Notes: a model not told the origin generated them from the sequence alone. Numbered from the stretch's first letter, positions 54,728 to 64,000 are shown. The stretch is 64,000 bases of DNA from Leptospira biflexa serovar Patoc strain 'Patoc 1 (Paris)' (GCF_000017685.1 NC_010843.1:186001-250000); one strand, 5' to 3'. Numbers and translations: made by a program.

Positions 54728-55691
54728 TGAATGTATTCCCTACCATATATCCACCTGGAACTCCATATAAAACCCCGTCTTTATAAAATTGATTTTGGAA
54801 GTTAAGAAAAAATGTAGTTTTTTGATTTCCTGGAGGTTTGCCACGGAAGGAAGCAGAAAAGGTCTCAGGAGACCGACCGTTTTGGTCTCTTACCCGAAGT
54901 AAGGGATCATTAAAAACGTTAAAAATTTGGTTCCCTAAGTACAGGGAATAGTTCTTGGAAGAACCTAAAAAGAAAATCAATCCAAGGGAGGCAATATCCT
55001 GCGCAGGGACAAATCCAATTTGCCCATTCGAAGCACTTGGCCTTTGGTTCACATAATTGTATTTTACATTCAATTGGATTTGATCACTACCGAAAAAAAA
55101 AGAAAACTTACCACCTTCTGCTCCATAGGAAGCAACAGGATTTTCTGTTTTAATATTATAAATGGAGGTTTGCACTTTTAAAAAAGGAGAAGCAGAAAAA
55201 TTACCTTGGTATTCATAAAGTAATTTTGGATCGTATAACGTCCGCTTGTTTGCCTCTATTTGGCGAAAGATCATATTCGCAGAAGGATGATTGGAAGTTG
55301 TCAAAATAGATTGTGATAAAGCAGGTTCTCCACTCAGTTTTGCATCCAATACAGAAAAATTGGCTGGAGAAACATCGGATTCAAATCTCAAAAAAGAGTA
55401 AGAAAAATTACTACGTTTAATCCCTCGTTTCGAAGGGGAATTGTCCCCCACTAGTGAAAAAAAAACAAAGGCATCCTTAGGTGTTTCTGAAAATTCAGAA
55501 CGTTTTGAACGTTCAATCGCATGATTCGCTTCAATGGAAAAATTTAAAGTTTTTTTTTCAGCTAACTGAGGTTTTGCTGTCATTTCTAATTTTTTGACTT
55601 GGTTTTCTTGGATGGGTGCCAATGCCACCACAGCAAGAAGACCGAATCCAGAAATCAGTGATACAAAAACAGATGCTTGTGGGGAGTTCAT
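54672..55691 (-). CDS. Putative outer-membrane beta-barrel protein
   Basis: 339 residues. Signal-like N-terminus (VFVSLISGFGLLAVVALAP) and a Lys/Glu-rich linker, then alternating strands (KFSFFFGSDQIQLNVKYNYVN, SLGLIFFLGSSKNYSLYLGNQIFN, TTFFLNFQNQFYKDGVLYG) ending SLGMELAF with terminal Phe. No recognised family. It precedes the FlgO-like lipoprotein with overlap, so the two may form an outer-membrane complex. Confidence 0.7.
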   Translation of the reverse strand: MNSPQASVFVSLISGFGLLAVVALAPIQENQVKKLEMTAKPQLAEKKTLNFSIEANHAIERSKRSEFSETPKDAFVFFSLVGDNSPSKRGIKRSNFSYSFLRFESDVSPANFSVLDAKLSGEPALSQSILTTSNHPSANMIFRQIEANKRTLYDPKLLYEYQGNFSASPFLKVQTSIYNIKTENPVASYGAEGGKFSFFFGSDQIQLNVKYNYVNQRPSASNGQIGFVPAQDIASLGLIFFLGSSKNYSLYLGNQIFNVFNDPLLRVRDQNGRSPETFSASFRGKPPGNQKTTFFLNFQNQFYKDGVLYGVPGGYMVGNTFNGKSFYEYVTSLGMELAF

Positions 55692-55743
55692 AAAGAAACT
55701 GTAGAAACATATTTCCTAATCTAAAACACATGTAAACCTATTT

Positions 55744-56784
55744 TTAAAATAAGAACATAGAATCACCATAGGAATAAAAACGAAACTGGTTCTGTAATGC
55801 ATACTGATACGCATTCATCACGAGTCGACTATTGGCAAAGGCACTCACAAGTAATAACAAACTCGATTTTGGTAAATGGAAGTTTGTGATCAGTCCATGT
55901 ACGGATTCAATATTGTCCCCTGGCGACAAAAATATGTCAGTTTGACCCAGGCCTACCTTAAATTTCTGTTGTTGAGAATCAAATACAGTTTCAAGCACTC
56001 GGAGCGAAGTCGTTCCGACAGCAATGATCCTACGTCCTTCTTTTTTTGCAGAGTTCAATTGGCTTGCAGACTCATCGGTGATTTCATACCTTTCTTTATG
56101 TAGGGTTTTAGTCTGCCATTGTTCGGTGGTTAAGGGACGAAATGTCCCATAACCAACTTGTAAGTTGACTGGTACAAATTGAATCCCAAGCTGGATGAGT
56201 TCTAATTTTAACGAATCCGTAAAATGTAGTCCCGCAGTGGGTGCTGCGACGGAACCTGATTTTTTGGCAAAGATGGTTTGGTAACGGAATTTATCATCTT
56301 CGATCGCCTTTCGTTTTAAGTAAGGAGGGATGGGGATGGTTCCAAAAACTTCAAAGTCTAAATCCGTAATCGTGCGTTCTGATCTGAGAAGGGATAGTTC
56401 GTTGTCCTTGCTTTCATACACAAAAGGGAATTCTTTAAACCCCACTGGCCATAAATTTTCACCTAATCTCAGTTTGGCCCTATTTTTCAATATACAAGAC
56501 CAGATGTTTGCATTGTCTTCTAAAGTATCTAAAAAAATCGCTTCATGAATCCGCCCGGATTCCACTTGTAAGTACACCCTACGATAGGATACTTTGGTTT
56601 CGTTATAAACAAGAACATCACCAGGCTTTAACCAGTTGCGTATGTCCCGAAAAAAAGGTGCTTCCTTAAATGTCTCATTGGCTCTGTCAACGAGGAGTAG
56701 TCTCGATTCATCTCTGTTTTTCGCGGGAAAACGAGCAATTTGTTCTTCTGGTAAATGAAAATCAAATTCGTTTAAAAAATCCAT
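55744..56784 (-). CDS. queA: tRNA preQ1(34) S-adenosylmethionine ribosyltransferase-isomerase QueA
   Basis: 346 residues. Family start FDFHLPEEQIARFPAKNRDESRLLLVDR, then VLVYNETKVSYRR, PPYLKRKAIEDDKFRYQTIFAKKSGSVAAPTAGLHF, and FHLPKSSLLLLVSAF. Transfers and isomerises the ribosyl of SAM to epoxyqueuosine at tRNA position 34. The usual partners Tgt and QueG are not in the window. Confidence 0.95.
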   Translation of the reverse strand: MDFLNEFDFHLPEEQIARFPAKNRDESRLLLVDRANETFKEAPFFRDIRNWLKPGDVLVYNETKVSYRRVYLQVESGRIHEAIFLDTLEDNANIWSCILKNRAKLRLGENLWPVGFKEFPFVYESKDNELSLLRSERTITDLDFEVFGTIPIPPYLKRKAIEDDKFRYQTIFAKKSGSVAAPTAGLHFTDSLKLELIQLGIQFVPVNLQVGYGTFRPLTTEQWQTKTLHKERYEITDESASQLNSAKKEGRRIIAVGTTSLRVLETVFDSQQQKFKVGLGQTDIFLSPGDNIESVHGLITNFHLPKSSLLLLVSAFANSRLVMNAYQYALQNQFRFYSYGDSMFLF

Positions 56785-56847
56785 CTTGGGATCACCTTAG
56801 GAAAACCTTGTCAATTAACCAGAAATATTGGGAATGGTAGGAGAACT

Positions 56848-58140
56848 ATGTGGAAATTTTTAGAGCCGATAGAAAGACATGGGAAATGGATCCTTGCTGT
56901 TCTTTTTTTATTCCTTTTGGTTACCTCTGTCACACGTGCCCACCAAAAATCTGATTTTTTGGACTATTACCATGCCAGTGAACGTTGGTCCACAGGGGAA
57001 AATTTATACAGATTCGATGTTGCTTTTGAACTCCAATCCAAAATCAAATCTGCTGAGGATTTATTCCTTCCAGAAAACCTACCCCTTCTCCTTTCCCTAC
57101 AAAATGAAACAGCGACTTATATTTACCCTCCATTGTTCTCATTTTTACTCATACCCATCACATTTTTATCGGAAAATAATGCCGCCTTATTGTTTGAACT
57201 CATCAGTTGGATTTCTTTACTTGCGATCTTTTATCTACTCTTCCAAAACAAAGAACTCAATTTAGAAAAACAAAAGTACAAATACATATTGTTAATCACA
57301 ACGATGGTAATTAATTTTCGATTCATCGAAAGCCATATCCAAAATAACCAAGTAGGAATTTTTCTCATCTTACTTGTGTTAGCATCTATTTTGATTAAAA
57401 ATGATTTTGTGGGTGGAATTTTGTTAGCTCTTGCAGTTTGCATCAAAATCACACCTCTTGTTTTTCTTTTCGCCTTCGTTTATGAAAAAAAGTTTAGTAG
57501 AATCGTTTGGTTTTTTGTGGGACTTTTTCTTTGGAATGCACTCCCACTCACATACAATTGGGAATACACAATCCAAATGTCCAATGAATGGATTTCGCAA
57601 ATTTTAGGGAACGCTCTGAACAATCCACTTTTACGGTCTTGGAAAAACAACCAATCGCTCCCCTCTACACTCGCAAAGTATTTTGTTTCAGGTGCTGACT
57701 TTATCAACCAACCGACATATGGATTACCATTTTTTAATGTATCTCTTTTTACTTTAAAAATCGTTCAAATTATATTCGTTTTGGCATTTGGGATACCACT
57801 GCTTCTTTTATGGCGCAAACCGAACCAAAAATGGTCGATCATCTCTTTATTATTTTTAATTTCTGCACTTTTTAGTGGGATCAGTTGGATCCATAGTTTT
57901 ATCATTTGTTTGGTTCCAGTTTATTTCATATTAAACAAAGTGATTTCAGAAACAAAAATGACTCGATCCGCTTATGTTTTACTTTTCATTTTAAGTTTGC
58001 CCATTCTCAGTCATCGTACCTTTATCGGCCAAAAGTTAGAATCCTTTCTTTCAATGTATTCCATTCTCTTTTATTCTACAAGTTTGTTGTATTTTTATAT
58101 CGTTAGGTTTGCACTTCATGAAAACAATCATCGGAATTGA
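56848..58140 (+). CDS. GT87-family (DUF2029) membrane glycosyltransferase
   Basis: 430 residues with about ten transmembrane segments. The N-terminal LDYYHASERWSTGENLYRF and ATYIYPPLFSFLLIPI are typical of GT87 mannosyl-type transferases using polyprenyl-phosphate sugars. AGGAG precedes ATG 56848. It opens a plus-strand surface-glycoconjugate cluster, overlapping the next glycosyltransferase by 23 bp. Confidence 0.87.
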   Translation: MWKFLEPIERHGKWILAVLFLFLLVTSVTRAHQKSDFLDYYHASERWSTGENLYRFDVAFELQSKIKSAEDLFLPENLPLLLSLQNETATYIYPPLFSFLLIPITFLSENNAALLFELISWISLLAIFYLLFQNKELNLEKQKYKYILLITTMVINFRFIESHIQNNQVGIFLILLVLASILIKNDFVGGILLALAVCIKITPLVFLFAFVYEKKFSRIVWFFVGLFLWNALPLTYNWEYTIQMSNEWISQILGNALNNPLLRSWKNNQSLPSTLAKYFVSGADFINQPTYGLPFFNVSLFTLKIVQIIFVLAFGIPLLLLWRKPNQKWSIISLLFLISALFSGISWIHSFIICLVPVYFILNKVISETKMTRSAYVLLFILSLPILSHRTFIGQKLESFLSMYSILFYSTSLLYFYIVRFALHENNHRN

Positions 58141-59212
58141 TGTCAGACCACTTGCGTATGGAATCACTGGGAACTCTCGTTATCTTGCGGAAGTTCTGAA
58201 AGTTATTTTACCAAAACACAAAGACAAAAAATTTTATTTTTTAAGTAACAAACCAATTCACCCAGTATTCAATGATTTACTTCTGCCAAACGTACATTTG
58301 GTGGTAGAATCAAAACCAATCCCTGGACCAATCTATTTAAATTTGATTTTACCAAAAAGACTCAAACAAAACAAAATCGAAGTTTTTTGGGGTACCATTC
58401 AAATGTTACCGTTTTTTAAACTACCAATCCCCAGTTACGTGAACTATCACGATCTCAATTTTATATCTGCCCCAGAAACCATGGCAAAATGGAATTATTG
58501 GCAACACAAATTATTATCACCAGTTACATTGAAAAATGCAGACAAAATCTTTTGTTTATCCAAAAATACAAAAGAAGAAATCATCCAGTTTCGACCAAAT
58601 TTCAAAAACAAATGTATCGTTGTATACCCAGGTGTTTCTAAAACAAAAACAAATTTGTCTAAGGTAAAAATCAAATTTCCAAAAGATTTTTTCCTAACAG
58701 TAGGAACCCTAGAACCAAGAAAAAATATCAACCGATTGGTAGATGCTTTTTTACATTTTAAAGCAGATCATCCTAAAGACAAACATTCCCTTCTCATCAT
58801 GGGGAGAAAAGGTTGGGGCGAAGAAGGAGAAATTCTGTATCAAAAGTTAAACGATCCAAAGACCCAAACTTTCGGAATTCAATTCATCGATACACCTGAC
58901 GAAAACACATTGGCGCTTGCATTCCAATCATGTAAGGCATTCTTTTTTCCATCTTTACACGAAGGGTTTGGTTTGCCATTGCTTGAAGCAATGCTCGAGG
59001 GCAAAAGATGTGTTGCATCCGACATCCCAGTATTCAAAGAAATTTTATCTGATCAATGTGATGTTTTCGTAGCACCAAAAGATACGGAATCATGGACCAA
59101 AGCCTTTCAGACATTATCAGGACCCAAAAAAGAAAGAGTGCCAAAATTCCCAACTAAATTGTGGACCTGGCAAGAAACCGCGAAAAAGATAGAAGAGGTA
59201 CTATTTATATGA
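58118..59212 (+). CDS. Glycosyltransferase family 4-like
   Basis: 364 residues from ATG 58118 (an in-frame TTG at 58109 is less likely). GT-B fold: IGIDVRPLAYGITGNSRYLAEVL at the N-terminus; TVGTLEPRKNINRLVDAF, LLIMGRKGWGEE, and the donor-site EGFGLPLLEAMLEGKRCVASDIPVFKEI. Cytoplasmic, using a nucleotide sugar. Overlaps the GT87 gene at its start and the next gene at its end (ATGA). Confidence 0.94.
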   Translation: MKTIIGIDVRPLAYGITGNSRYLAEVLKVILPKHKDKKFYFLSNKPIHPVFNDLLLPNVHLVVESKPIPGPIYLNLILPKRLKQNKIEVFWGTIQMLPFFKLPIPSYVNYHDLNFISAPETMAKWNYWQHKLLSPVTLKNADKIFCLSKNTKEEIIQFRPNFKNKCIVVYPGVSKTKTNLSKVKIKFPKDFFLTVGTLEPRKNINRLVDAFLHFKADHPKDKHSLLIMGRKGWGEEGEILYQKLNDPKTQTFGIQFIDTPDENTLALAFQSCKAFFFPSLHEGFGLPLLEAMLEGKRCVASDIPVFKEILSDQCDVFVAPKDTESWTKAFQTLSGPKKERVPKFPTKLWTWQETAKKIEEVLFI

Positions 59213-59796
59213 AAACCATTGATCGTTTGCTCTCAAAGTGGAAAGAATACAAATCTAAAAAAGAAACTGCCTATTTTGGAACGTCTCTTTATGATGAGTT
59301 GCATTCAAATCCACTCCCCTCACTTGTTTTAATCATTGGGGCGACTTCATTCTTTTATCTTAGTTTACCGTATATTCACTTACTAGGGAATTTTTTCTTT
59401 TGGTTTGTGGGTGTATTGGAAATTACCAAAGTTCTAAAAATCCCTTTTTTGGATGAACTTCGTTATTACCATTACCTTTCCGCTTTTGTTTATTTTTATA
59501 TTTCCATTTCCCTACTAATCGATGTTAGCCAACTGTTATCAAAATGGAATATTCGCACTGTATTTGTAAAAAATGAACTTTGGCAAATCAAACACTCATG
59601 GCTTGGGAAAAAACTCAATCAACATTCTTTGGAAGCAGAAGGACTCTCCCTTTCTTATGAGCATGGTGGGCTTAGCGATTATATTGGCCTCAATCGTTTG
59701 GTTTGGGAAAAAGATGGAAAAATACTAATTGTTTCTCCTTATTTTTTTCCAAATAGAAAAAACAAAACCATCGTCAATCGAATGTTAAAACGATAA
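59209..59796 (+). CDS. Small membrane protein of the glycoconjugate cluster, unknown
   Basis: 195 residues from ATG 59209, which overlaps the previous stop by four bases. Three hydrophobic segments (LVLIIGATSFFYLSLPYIHLL, NFFFWFVGVLEITKVL, HYLSAFVYFYISISLLID) follow a charged N-terminus. The C-terminal ~70 residues are a soluble domain (WQIKHSWLGKKLNQHSLEAEG). I do not recognise a family; context suggests a role in lipid-sugar assembly. Confidence 0.7.
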   Translation: MKTIDRLLSKWKEYKSKKETAYFGTSLYDELHSNPLPSLVLIIGATSFFYLSLPYIHLLGNFFFWFVGVLEITKVLKIPFLDELRYYHYLSAFVYFYISISLLIDVSQLLSKWNIRTVFVKNELWQIKHSWLGKKLNQHSLEAEGLSLSYEHGGLSDYIGLNRLVWEKDGKILIVSPYFFPNRKNKTIVNRMLKR

Positions 59797-59811
59797 GAAG
59801 GTAGACTTTTT

Positions 59812-61098
59812 TTGAAAAAACTTTTCATCTTCCTTCTTCTTTTAGGTTTATTTTTATTCCATCTTAGGTATCTATCACGTGCCTTTGATTGGGATTCTTG
59901 TGTTTATGCACTGAACATACAAAAAGATCGAATTGAATCTGCTTTTTTTAACCCTCATCATCTTGGATTTGAATCTTCAGGACTATTGTATTGGAAAATG
60001 GTTCGTACTTTCTATCAAACCACAGATATTATGTTTTTTCTGCGTTTGCGTATATTGAGTTTTTCACTTTTCTTTTTGGGACTTTTTATTTGGATCTACT
60101 ACAAACTTTATAAAGATTTTGTCTTAGCCGTTGTACTTGCTCTCGTCATCCAAGTAAGCCAAGCATTTTGGTTTTATAGCTTACACAATGACACACCACT
60201 CATTCATTCCTGTCTTATGGCATTGTTGTTTTTGCTAACCATTTATTATCTGCGAAAGGGTCTGAATGCAAAACAGCTGGCCATCTTGTGGTTCATCCAA
60301 CTTTTTTCGATTTATTTCCATCAGTCGAATGTGATACATTTTGGAATGGTACCAATGGCAATATTTTTATCGCCAAATCGAAGTTTAGGTACAAAACTTA
60401 GAGTCATATTCGTCTATTTGGCTTGCTTAGGACTTGTCACGATCTTTTCTTATTTGTTCGTTGGATTTGTGATCCTAAAAAGAGGCCTTGGACCTATCGA
60501 CGAAAAACATTTTTCATTCTGGATGTTTTTGTATGCGGCCATCAATCGTTGGGGAACAAGCCTTGGTGAAGAAAAAAATTACGTATTGTACTTTTATCGA
60601 GGCATTGGTGATGCTTTTTTAGTCTTTCAAAATGTAATCCCCAAATTTCGAGTGAACCTTTTTGATTTCCAAAACCCAAAACACCTACCATATAATTTAA
60701 ATCTTTTGTTCTGGATTTTTAGTTTATGTTTAGGAATTTTGAATTTTCGTACCATGTGGGCAAAATACAAACAAGAAATATTGGTTCTGACATTTTGGTT
60801 GGTACCGTCCATCGTCTTCTATACATGGTGGGAAGGTTATTTTTTTGAATTCTGGGTTGGGACAACCATTGGACTTTGGATTCTCAATTCCTTTATCCTC
60901 AACTCATACCGAAACGATTTACTTCCAAAGTTTTCAAACTCAATCTTACATACAACTTATACCTTAGTTTTTATCTTTTATTTCCTTACCAATTTTACAT
61001 TTTCCACTCTACCTAGATCGATAGGTCCCAAATTCGGTTATACTGAGGGAATCCAAGGCCCCGTTGAAAAATTAGCAGAAGAAACAATCTACAGATAG
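59812..61098 (+). CDS. Multi-span membrane protein, GT-C-like
   Basis: 428 residues with about ten transmembrane helices. Starts with TTG at 59812 after AAGGT. The first loop, LSRAFDWDSCVYALNIQKDRIESAFFNPHHLGFE, has the acidic Asp and His pattern of GT-C enzymes such as the DUF2723/PMT-like group. No closer match. Placed between glycosyltransferases and an acyltransferase, so a polyprenyl-phosphate-sugar-dependent glycosyl transfer in the membrane is likely. Confidence 0.75.
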   Translation: MKKLFIFLLLLGLFLFHLRYLSRAFDWDSCVYALNIQKDRIESAFFNPHHLGFESSGLLYWKMVRTFYQTTDIMFFLRLRILSFSLFFLGLFIWIYYKLYKDFVLAVVLALVIQVSQAFWFYSLHNDTPLIHSCLMALLFLLTIYYLRKGLNAKQLAILWFIQLFSIYFHQSNVIHFGMVPMAIFLSPNRSLGTKLRVIFVYLACLGLVTIFSYLFVGFVILKRGLGPIDEKHFSFWMFLYAAINRWGTSLGEEKNYVLYFYRGIGDAFLVFQNVIPKFRVNLFDFQNPKHLPYNLNLLFWIFSLCLGILNFRTMWAKYKQEILVLTFWLVPSIVFYTWWEGYFFEFWVGTTIGLWILNSFILNSYRNDLLPKFSNSILHTTYTLVFIFYFLTNFTFSTLPRSIGPKFGYTEGIQGPVEKLAEETIYR

Positions 61099-61108
61099 GA
61101 CACGCAAG

Positions 61109-62605
61109 ATGTTATTTAACTCATTTGAATTTTTAGCCTTCTTTTTTATCACAATCATCATTGGAAATCTTTTAAAGAATCGATGGCAAAGATTGTTCTT
61201 TTTACTCGCCAGTTATTATTTTTACATGGCTTGGCAACCATCATCAATCTCATGTTCGGCGATGGCAGATAGTGGTCTCAAATTCTTTACAGATAGAATG
61301 TATTGTGATCTCAAAATCAATCCATATGTTTTGATTCTGTTGTTTTCAACGATTATAGATTATTTCGCAGCTCGCTTAATTGAAGCAAAACAAGATGGTG
61401 ATTCACAAAGAGGTTGGTTACTTGTTTTATCACTCGTTGTGAATCTTGGAACATTGGGGTTTTTTAAATACACCGATTTTTTGCTCGGACTCATTAACGA
61501 TATCCATCTTCTTGGATCCTTTCAATTTGAAAAACAAAACATTATTTTACCAGTTGGGATTTCCTTTTATACATTTCAATCGATGAGTTATACAATCGAC
61601 GTATATAATCGTAAAATAGAAGCTCGTAAGTCCTTTTTAGACTTTTCTTTGTATGTGGCTTTCTTCCCTCAATTGGTTGCGGGTCCTATTGTTCGTGCAG
61701 AAACTTTTTTTCGAGATCTTGATTACAGATTAAGTGTTCATAAAGAACATATTGAAGCAGCGTTTGCCTTAATATTAATTGGTTTCACAAGAAAAATTGT
61801 CTTTGCTGACAACTTAGCAAAAGTAGTCGATTCTACATTTGCCAATTACCAAAATCTAAATTCGATCGAAATCTGGACTGGAACACTTGCCTTCGGATGG
61901 CAAATTTATTTCGATTTTGCCGGTTATACCGATATCGCAATTGGTGTTGCTCGTTTATTTGGATTCCAATTCAATCCAAACTTTAATTTTCCAATGTCCT
62001 GTAAAAATATCTCAGACCATTGGTCGCGTTGGCATATTTCTTTTTCTACATGGATACGAGATTATATCTACATTCCGTTAGGTGGTTCCCGAGTCAGTGT
62101 AATCATGTATATTAGAAATATCATGATCACTTGGTTATTTGCAGGTTTATGGCATGGAGCTGCCTACCATTATGTTGGTTGGGGAATTTGGCAAGGGACG
62201 ATGTTACTGACACACAAATTTTATGGGGATACATCCGTTTCAAAATTCTTTAACCAAAAAGGTGGAAAAACTTACGATATCTTCTCCCGGATACTTACAA
62301 TGTTTTGTCTCGCGTTTGGGTTTATCATGTTCCGCGCGGAAACTATGGAAAAAGCAATCCCTATGATGAAAGCACTTGTCTTCCTCAATGATTCTGGCGC
62401 ACCCATCACACGTTGGATGAATTACCGCTTTGGAATTTTACTCGTAATTTGTTTTACGGCAAGTTATATTTTTTCCAAAAGACAAATCCCTACTCTACTC
62501 ACTGGTAGTTGGATGAAATATTCCATTTTCGTCATCGTGAACATTCTTTTATTATTATTATTCGGGGTAACAGAAAGTCAGAACTTCCTCTACTTTCAAT
62601 TTTAA
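61109..62605 (+). CDS. MBOAT-family membrane O-acyltransferase (AlgI/DltB-like)
   Basis: 498 residues. MBOAT features: N-terminal FNSFEFLAFFFITIIIGNLLKNRWQRLFFLLASYYFYMAW, SFYTFQSMSYTIDVY, FPQLVAGPIVR, SDHWSRWHISFSTWIRDYIYIPLGG and the catalytic His in LWHGAAYHY. Moves an acyl group from the cytosol onto an extracytoplasmic glycan. AGGA at 8 nt before ATG 61109. Usually works with an SGNH/DltD-like partner, which here is probably the next gene. Confidence 0.95.
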   Translation: MLFNSFEFLAFFFITIIIGNLLKNRWQRLFFLLASYYFYMAWQPSSISCSAMADSGLKFFTDRMYCDLKINPYVLILLFSTIIDYFAARLIEAKQDGDSQRGWLLVLSLVVNLGTLGFFKYTDFLLGLINDIHLLGSFQFEKQNIILPVGISFYTFQSMSYTIDVYNRKIEARKSFLDFSLYVAFFPQLVAGPIVRAETFFRDLDYRLSVHKEHIEAAFALILIGFTRKIVFADNLAKVVDSTFANYQNLNSIEIWTGTLAFGWQIYFDFAGYTDIAIGVARLFGFQFNPNFNFPMSCKNISDHWSRWHISFSTWIRDYIYIPLGGSRVSVIMYIRNIMITWLFAGLWHGAAYHYVGWGIWQGTMLLTHKFYGDTSVSKFFNQKGGKTYDIFSRILTMFCLAFGFIMFRAETMEKAIPMMKALVFLNDSGAPITRWMNYRFGILLVICFTASYIFSKRQIPTLLTGSWMKYSIFVIVNILLLLLFGVTESQNFLYFQF

Positions 62606-62607
62606 TT

Positions 62608-63753
62608 ATGAGCATTACTAAAGAAACTATCCAATTTTTGAAAGATAAGAAGATCGTAACTGTCTTCGTTTTCCTACTTATCTTTGAACTCGTTCTACAA
62701 TTGGGTTTTTATAAACCATATTTAAAAAAGAATTCCTATGCATCTAACATCAATCGGGTCACCGAACATGTGATCTCCAAAAAGGACATTCTCGAACCAG
62801 ATATTCTGATTGTTGGGACTTCCGTTGCATTCGAAGGAATTAGTATTCGTATCCTTAATGAAAACTTAAAGAAGTTAGGTCTAAAATCTCAATCGATTGC
62901 TGTCCGTGGATCAGAATTAGTTGTCCAACATAGGATATTGGAAGAATACTTAGACCAATTCCCGAATGTGAAAATCATCCTTCACGTGATGGAGCCAGGG
63001 ATGCCTTGGGTTGATCGTAGTTATGTTGTGGATCCAACACTTGCTATGTTGTCTGAGCTTGGGAACTTCAAAGCAATTCCCACTGTATTAGATTTTGAAT
63101 ATAATTTGGAATTTTCAAACTACTTGTATCTCATTTTTAAATCTGTGGCTTATCGCAAAGATATGTCTGATTTAGTGATTAATTTGAACGAACGATTAAA
63201 AGCAATTTCTAGAAAAAATAAAAGCCCAAATCAAAATCCATGGGATTATGAAAATGATCATCCGGAATCCATCGATGAATACAATTTAACAAACGTTGAA
63301 GACTGTATGAATCGTTTGGCATTACATCTACCAATTGAAATCCCAAAAGGTTCCAACCCTGATCATAGAAGGATGTTATTTGAAACATGTGGGATCGCAA
63401 GCATCGTCCCAAAAGATTCAGATGCAACCGATGATACAAAACGTTACTTTCGACGGTTAACCAAAATGTATGATATCATTGGAAATCGAAAGATCCATAT
63501 TATCAATGTTTTTGCACCTTATTCGGATGTCATTCGGAAGGTGAATAATGAAGGCAGAATGAAAGTATGGAGAGATGGGTTAACAGAAGCCTTAAAAAAC
63601 CACCAAACGTTAGATGAATTAGACCTACAAGATTCTTTAGGCGACAAAAACGGGAAATACTGTTTTGATTTAATCCATTTAAACCAACAAGGTATGGTTG
63701 AATTTTCAAACATACTTTCCAAAGAATTGGAGAAAAAACTTGGAAAAAAATGA
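62608..63753 (+). CDS. DUF1574-like SGNH-type partner of the MBOAT acyltransferase
   Basis: 381 residues from ATG 62608, 3 nt after the MBOAT stop (the frame to 62509 overlaps that gene). One N-terminal transmembrane helix (IVTVFVFLLIFELVLQL) precedes an extracytoplasmic domain with ILIVGTSVAFEGISIRILNE, where GTSVA lies at the SGNH block-I position, and NPDHRRMLFE and DLIHLNQQG, resembling the SGNH block-V D-x-x-H. This matches Leptospira DUF1574 proteins seen beside MBOAT genes. Probable role: accept the acyl group and pass it to the glycan. Confidence 0.8.
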   Translation: MSITKETIQFLKDKKIVTVFVFLLIFELVLQLGFYKPYLKKNSYASNINRVTEHVISKKDILEPDILIVGTSVAFEGISIRILNENLKKLGLKSQSIAVRGSELVVQHRILEEYLDQFPNVKIILHVMEPGMPWVDRSYVVDPTLAMLSELGNFKAIPTVLDFEYNLEFSNYLYLIFKSVAYRKDMSDLVINLNERLKAISRKNKSPNQNPWDYENDHPESIDEYNLTNVEDCMNRLALHLPIEIPKGSNPDHRRMLFETCGIASIVPKDSDATDDTKRYFRRLTKMYDIIGNRKIHIINVFAPYSDVIRKVNNEGRMKVWRDGLTEALKNHQTLDELDLQDSLGDKNGKYCFDLIHLNQQGMVEFSNILSKELEKKLGKK

Positions 63754-64000
63754 AATCACCCTGGGTCAATTACAAAATGAAGTCAACGATTGGATCCAAA
63801 CAATTGGGGTTCGTTATTTTTCAGAATTAACTAATTTAGCCATCCTTATGGAAGAAGTGGGCGAATTATCAAGGTTGATGGCAAGAAAATATGGAGACCA
63901 ATCATTCAAATCGGGGGAATCAGCCGATCAAATCCCAAACGAAATCGGCGATATTTTATTTGTATTAACTTGCCTTGCCAATCAAATGGGAATCTCTCTA
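63740..64000 (+). CDS. MazG-like nucleotide pyrophosphohydrolase (partial)
   Basis: 87 residues visible, running off the right edge. TTG at 63740 overlaps the previous stop by 14 bp; the nearby ATG at 63750 is out of frame. LGQLQNEVNDWIQTIG, then LMEEVGELSRLMARKYG and NEIGDILFVLTCLANQMG are the MazG/YpjD motifs with Glu and Asp ligands for Mg2+. Hydrolyses (d)NTPs to monophosphates. Confidence 0.88.
   Translation, partial: MEKNEITLGQLQNEVNDWIQTIGVRYFSELTNLAILMEEVGELSRLMARKYGDQSFKSGESADQIPNEIGDILFVLTCLANQMGISL

Noticed and set aside
1..64000. CRISPR array, tRNA, rRNA or IS element
   Set aside because: No regularly spaced repeats, cloverleaf with CCA-type features, rRNA core or transposase was found on either strand.

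Overview
The window reads as chromosome of a spirochaete of the genus Leptospira, most likely a saprophytic species of the L. biflexa/L. meyeri type. This is inferred from the moderate AT bias, the many lipoproteins with loose spirochaetal lipoboxes, the large methyl-accepting chemotaxis receptors, the small Cys-containing lipoproteins, a DUF1574-like protein beside an MBOAT acyltransferase, and frequent TTG/GTG starts. No rRNA, tRNA, CRISPR array, IS transposase or prophage was seen.

Layout. 1-10.5 kb: an ArsR-type regulator running off the left edge with a 15-bp-arm operator palindrome, three chemotaxis receptors (two a tandem duplication), a DMT exporter, an outer-membrane protein and small secreted proteins. 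10.5-10.7 kb: a compact, highly structured intergenic element that looks like an unassigned RNA. 10.8-13.5 kb: M61 peptidase and CorA. 13.5-19.2 kb: a tightly coupled minus-strand operon efp-mtnB-SDR-SDR-unknown, with a KamA/EpmB radical-SAM gene diverging from efp. 19-29.7 kb: housekeeping genes (MsrB, hybrid histidine kinase, DEAD helicase), a lipid-modification trio (SDR, DUF1295, CFA-synthase-like) and a decayed PIN-toxin gene. 29.7-40 kb is the accessory part: AT-rich lipoprotein genes bounded by integron-like core sequences, a TPR lipoprotein pseudogene, an SH3-patatin lipoprotein, an ankyrin lipoprotein between 67-bp direct repeats, and two successive pairs of M23-like C-terminal fragment plus lipoprotein that look like orphan toxin/immunity modules. 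A five-heme cytochrome follows. 40-56.8 kb: ZIP transporter, EpmA, an orphan response regulator with a small envelope-protein triad, CutA, an ArsR-led stress operon, PnuC, a J-domain-like protein, aconitase and QueA. 56.8-63.8 kb: a plus-strand cell-surface glycoconjugate cluster (GT87, GT4, membrane proteins, MBOAT O-acyltransferase and its DUF1574-like partner), ending in a MazG-like pyrophosphohydrolase cut by the right edge.

How genes fit together. EF-P (17.5 kb), the KamA/EpmB-type aminomutase (18.1 kb) and the EpmA ligase (43 kb) together give a probably complete EF-P beta-lysylation pathway. The 29.7-39.7 kb stretch is the best candidate for something undescribed: small cassette-like units, each a lipoprotein or a toxin C-terminus, exchanged between repeats, with no recognisable recombinase in the window.
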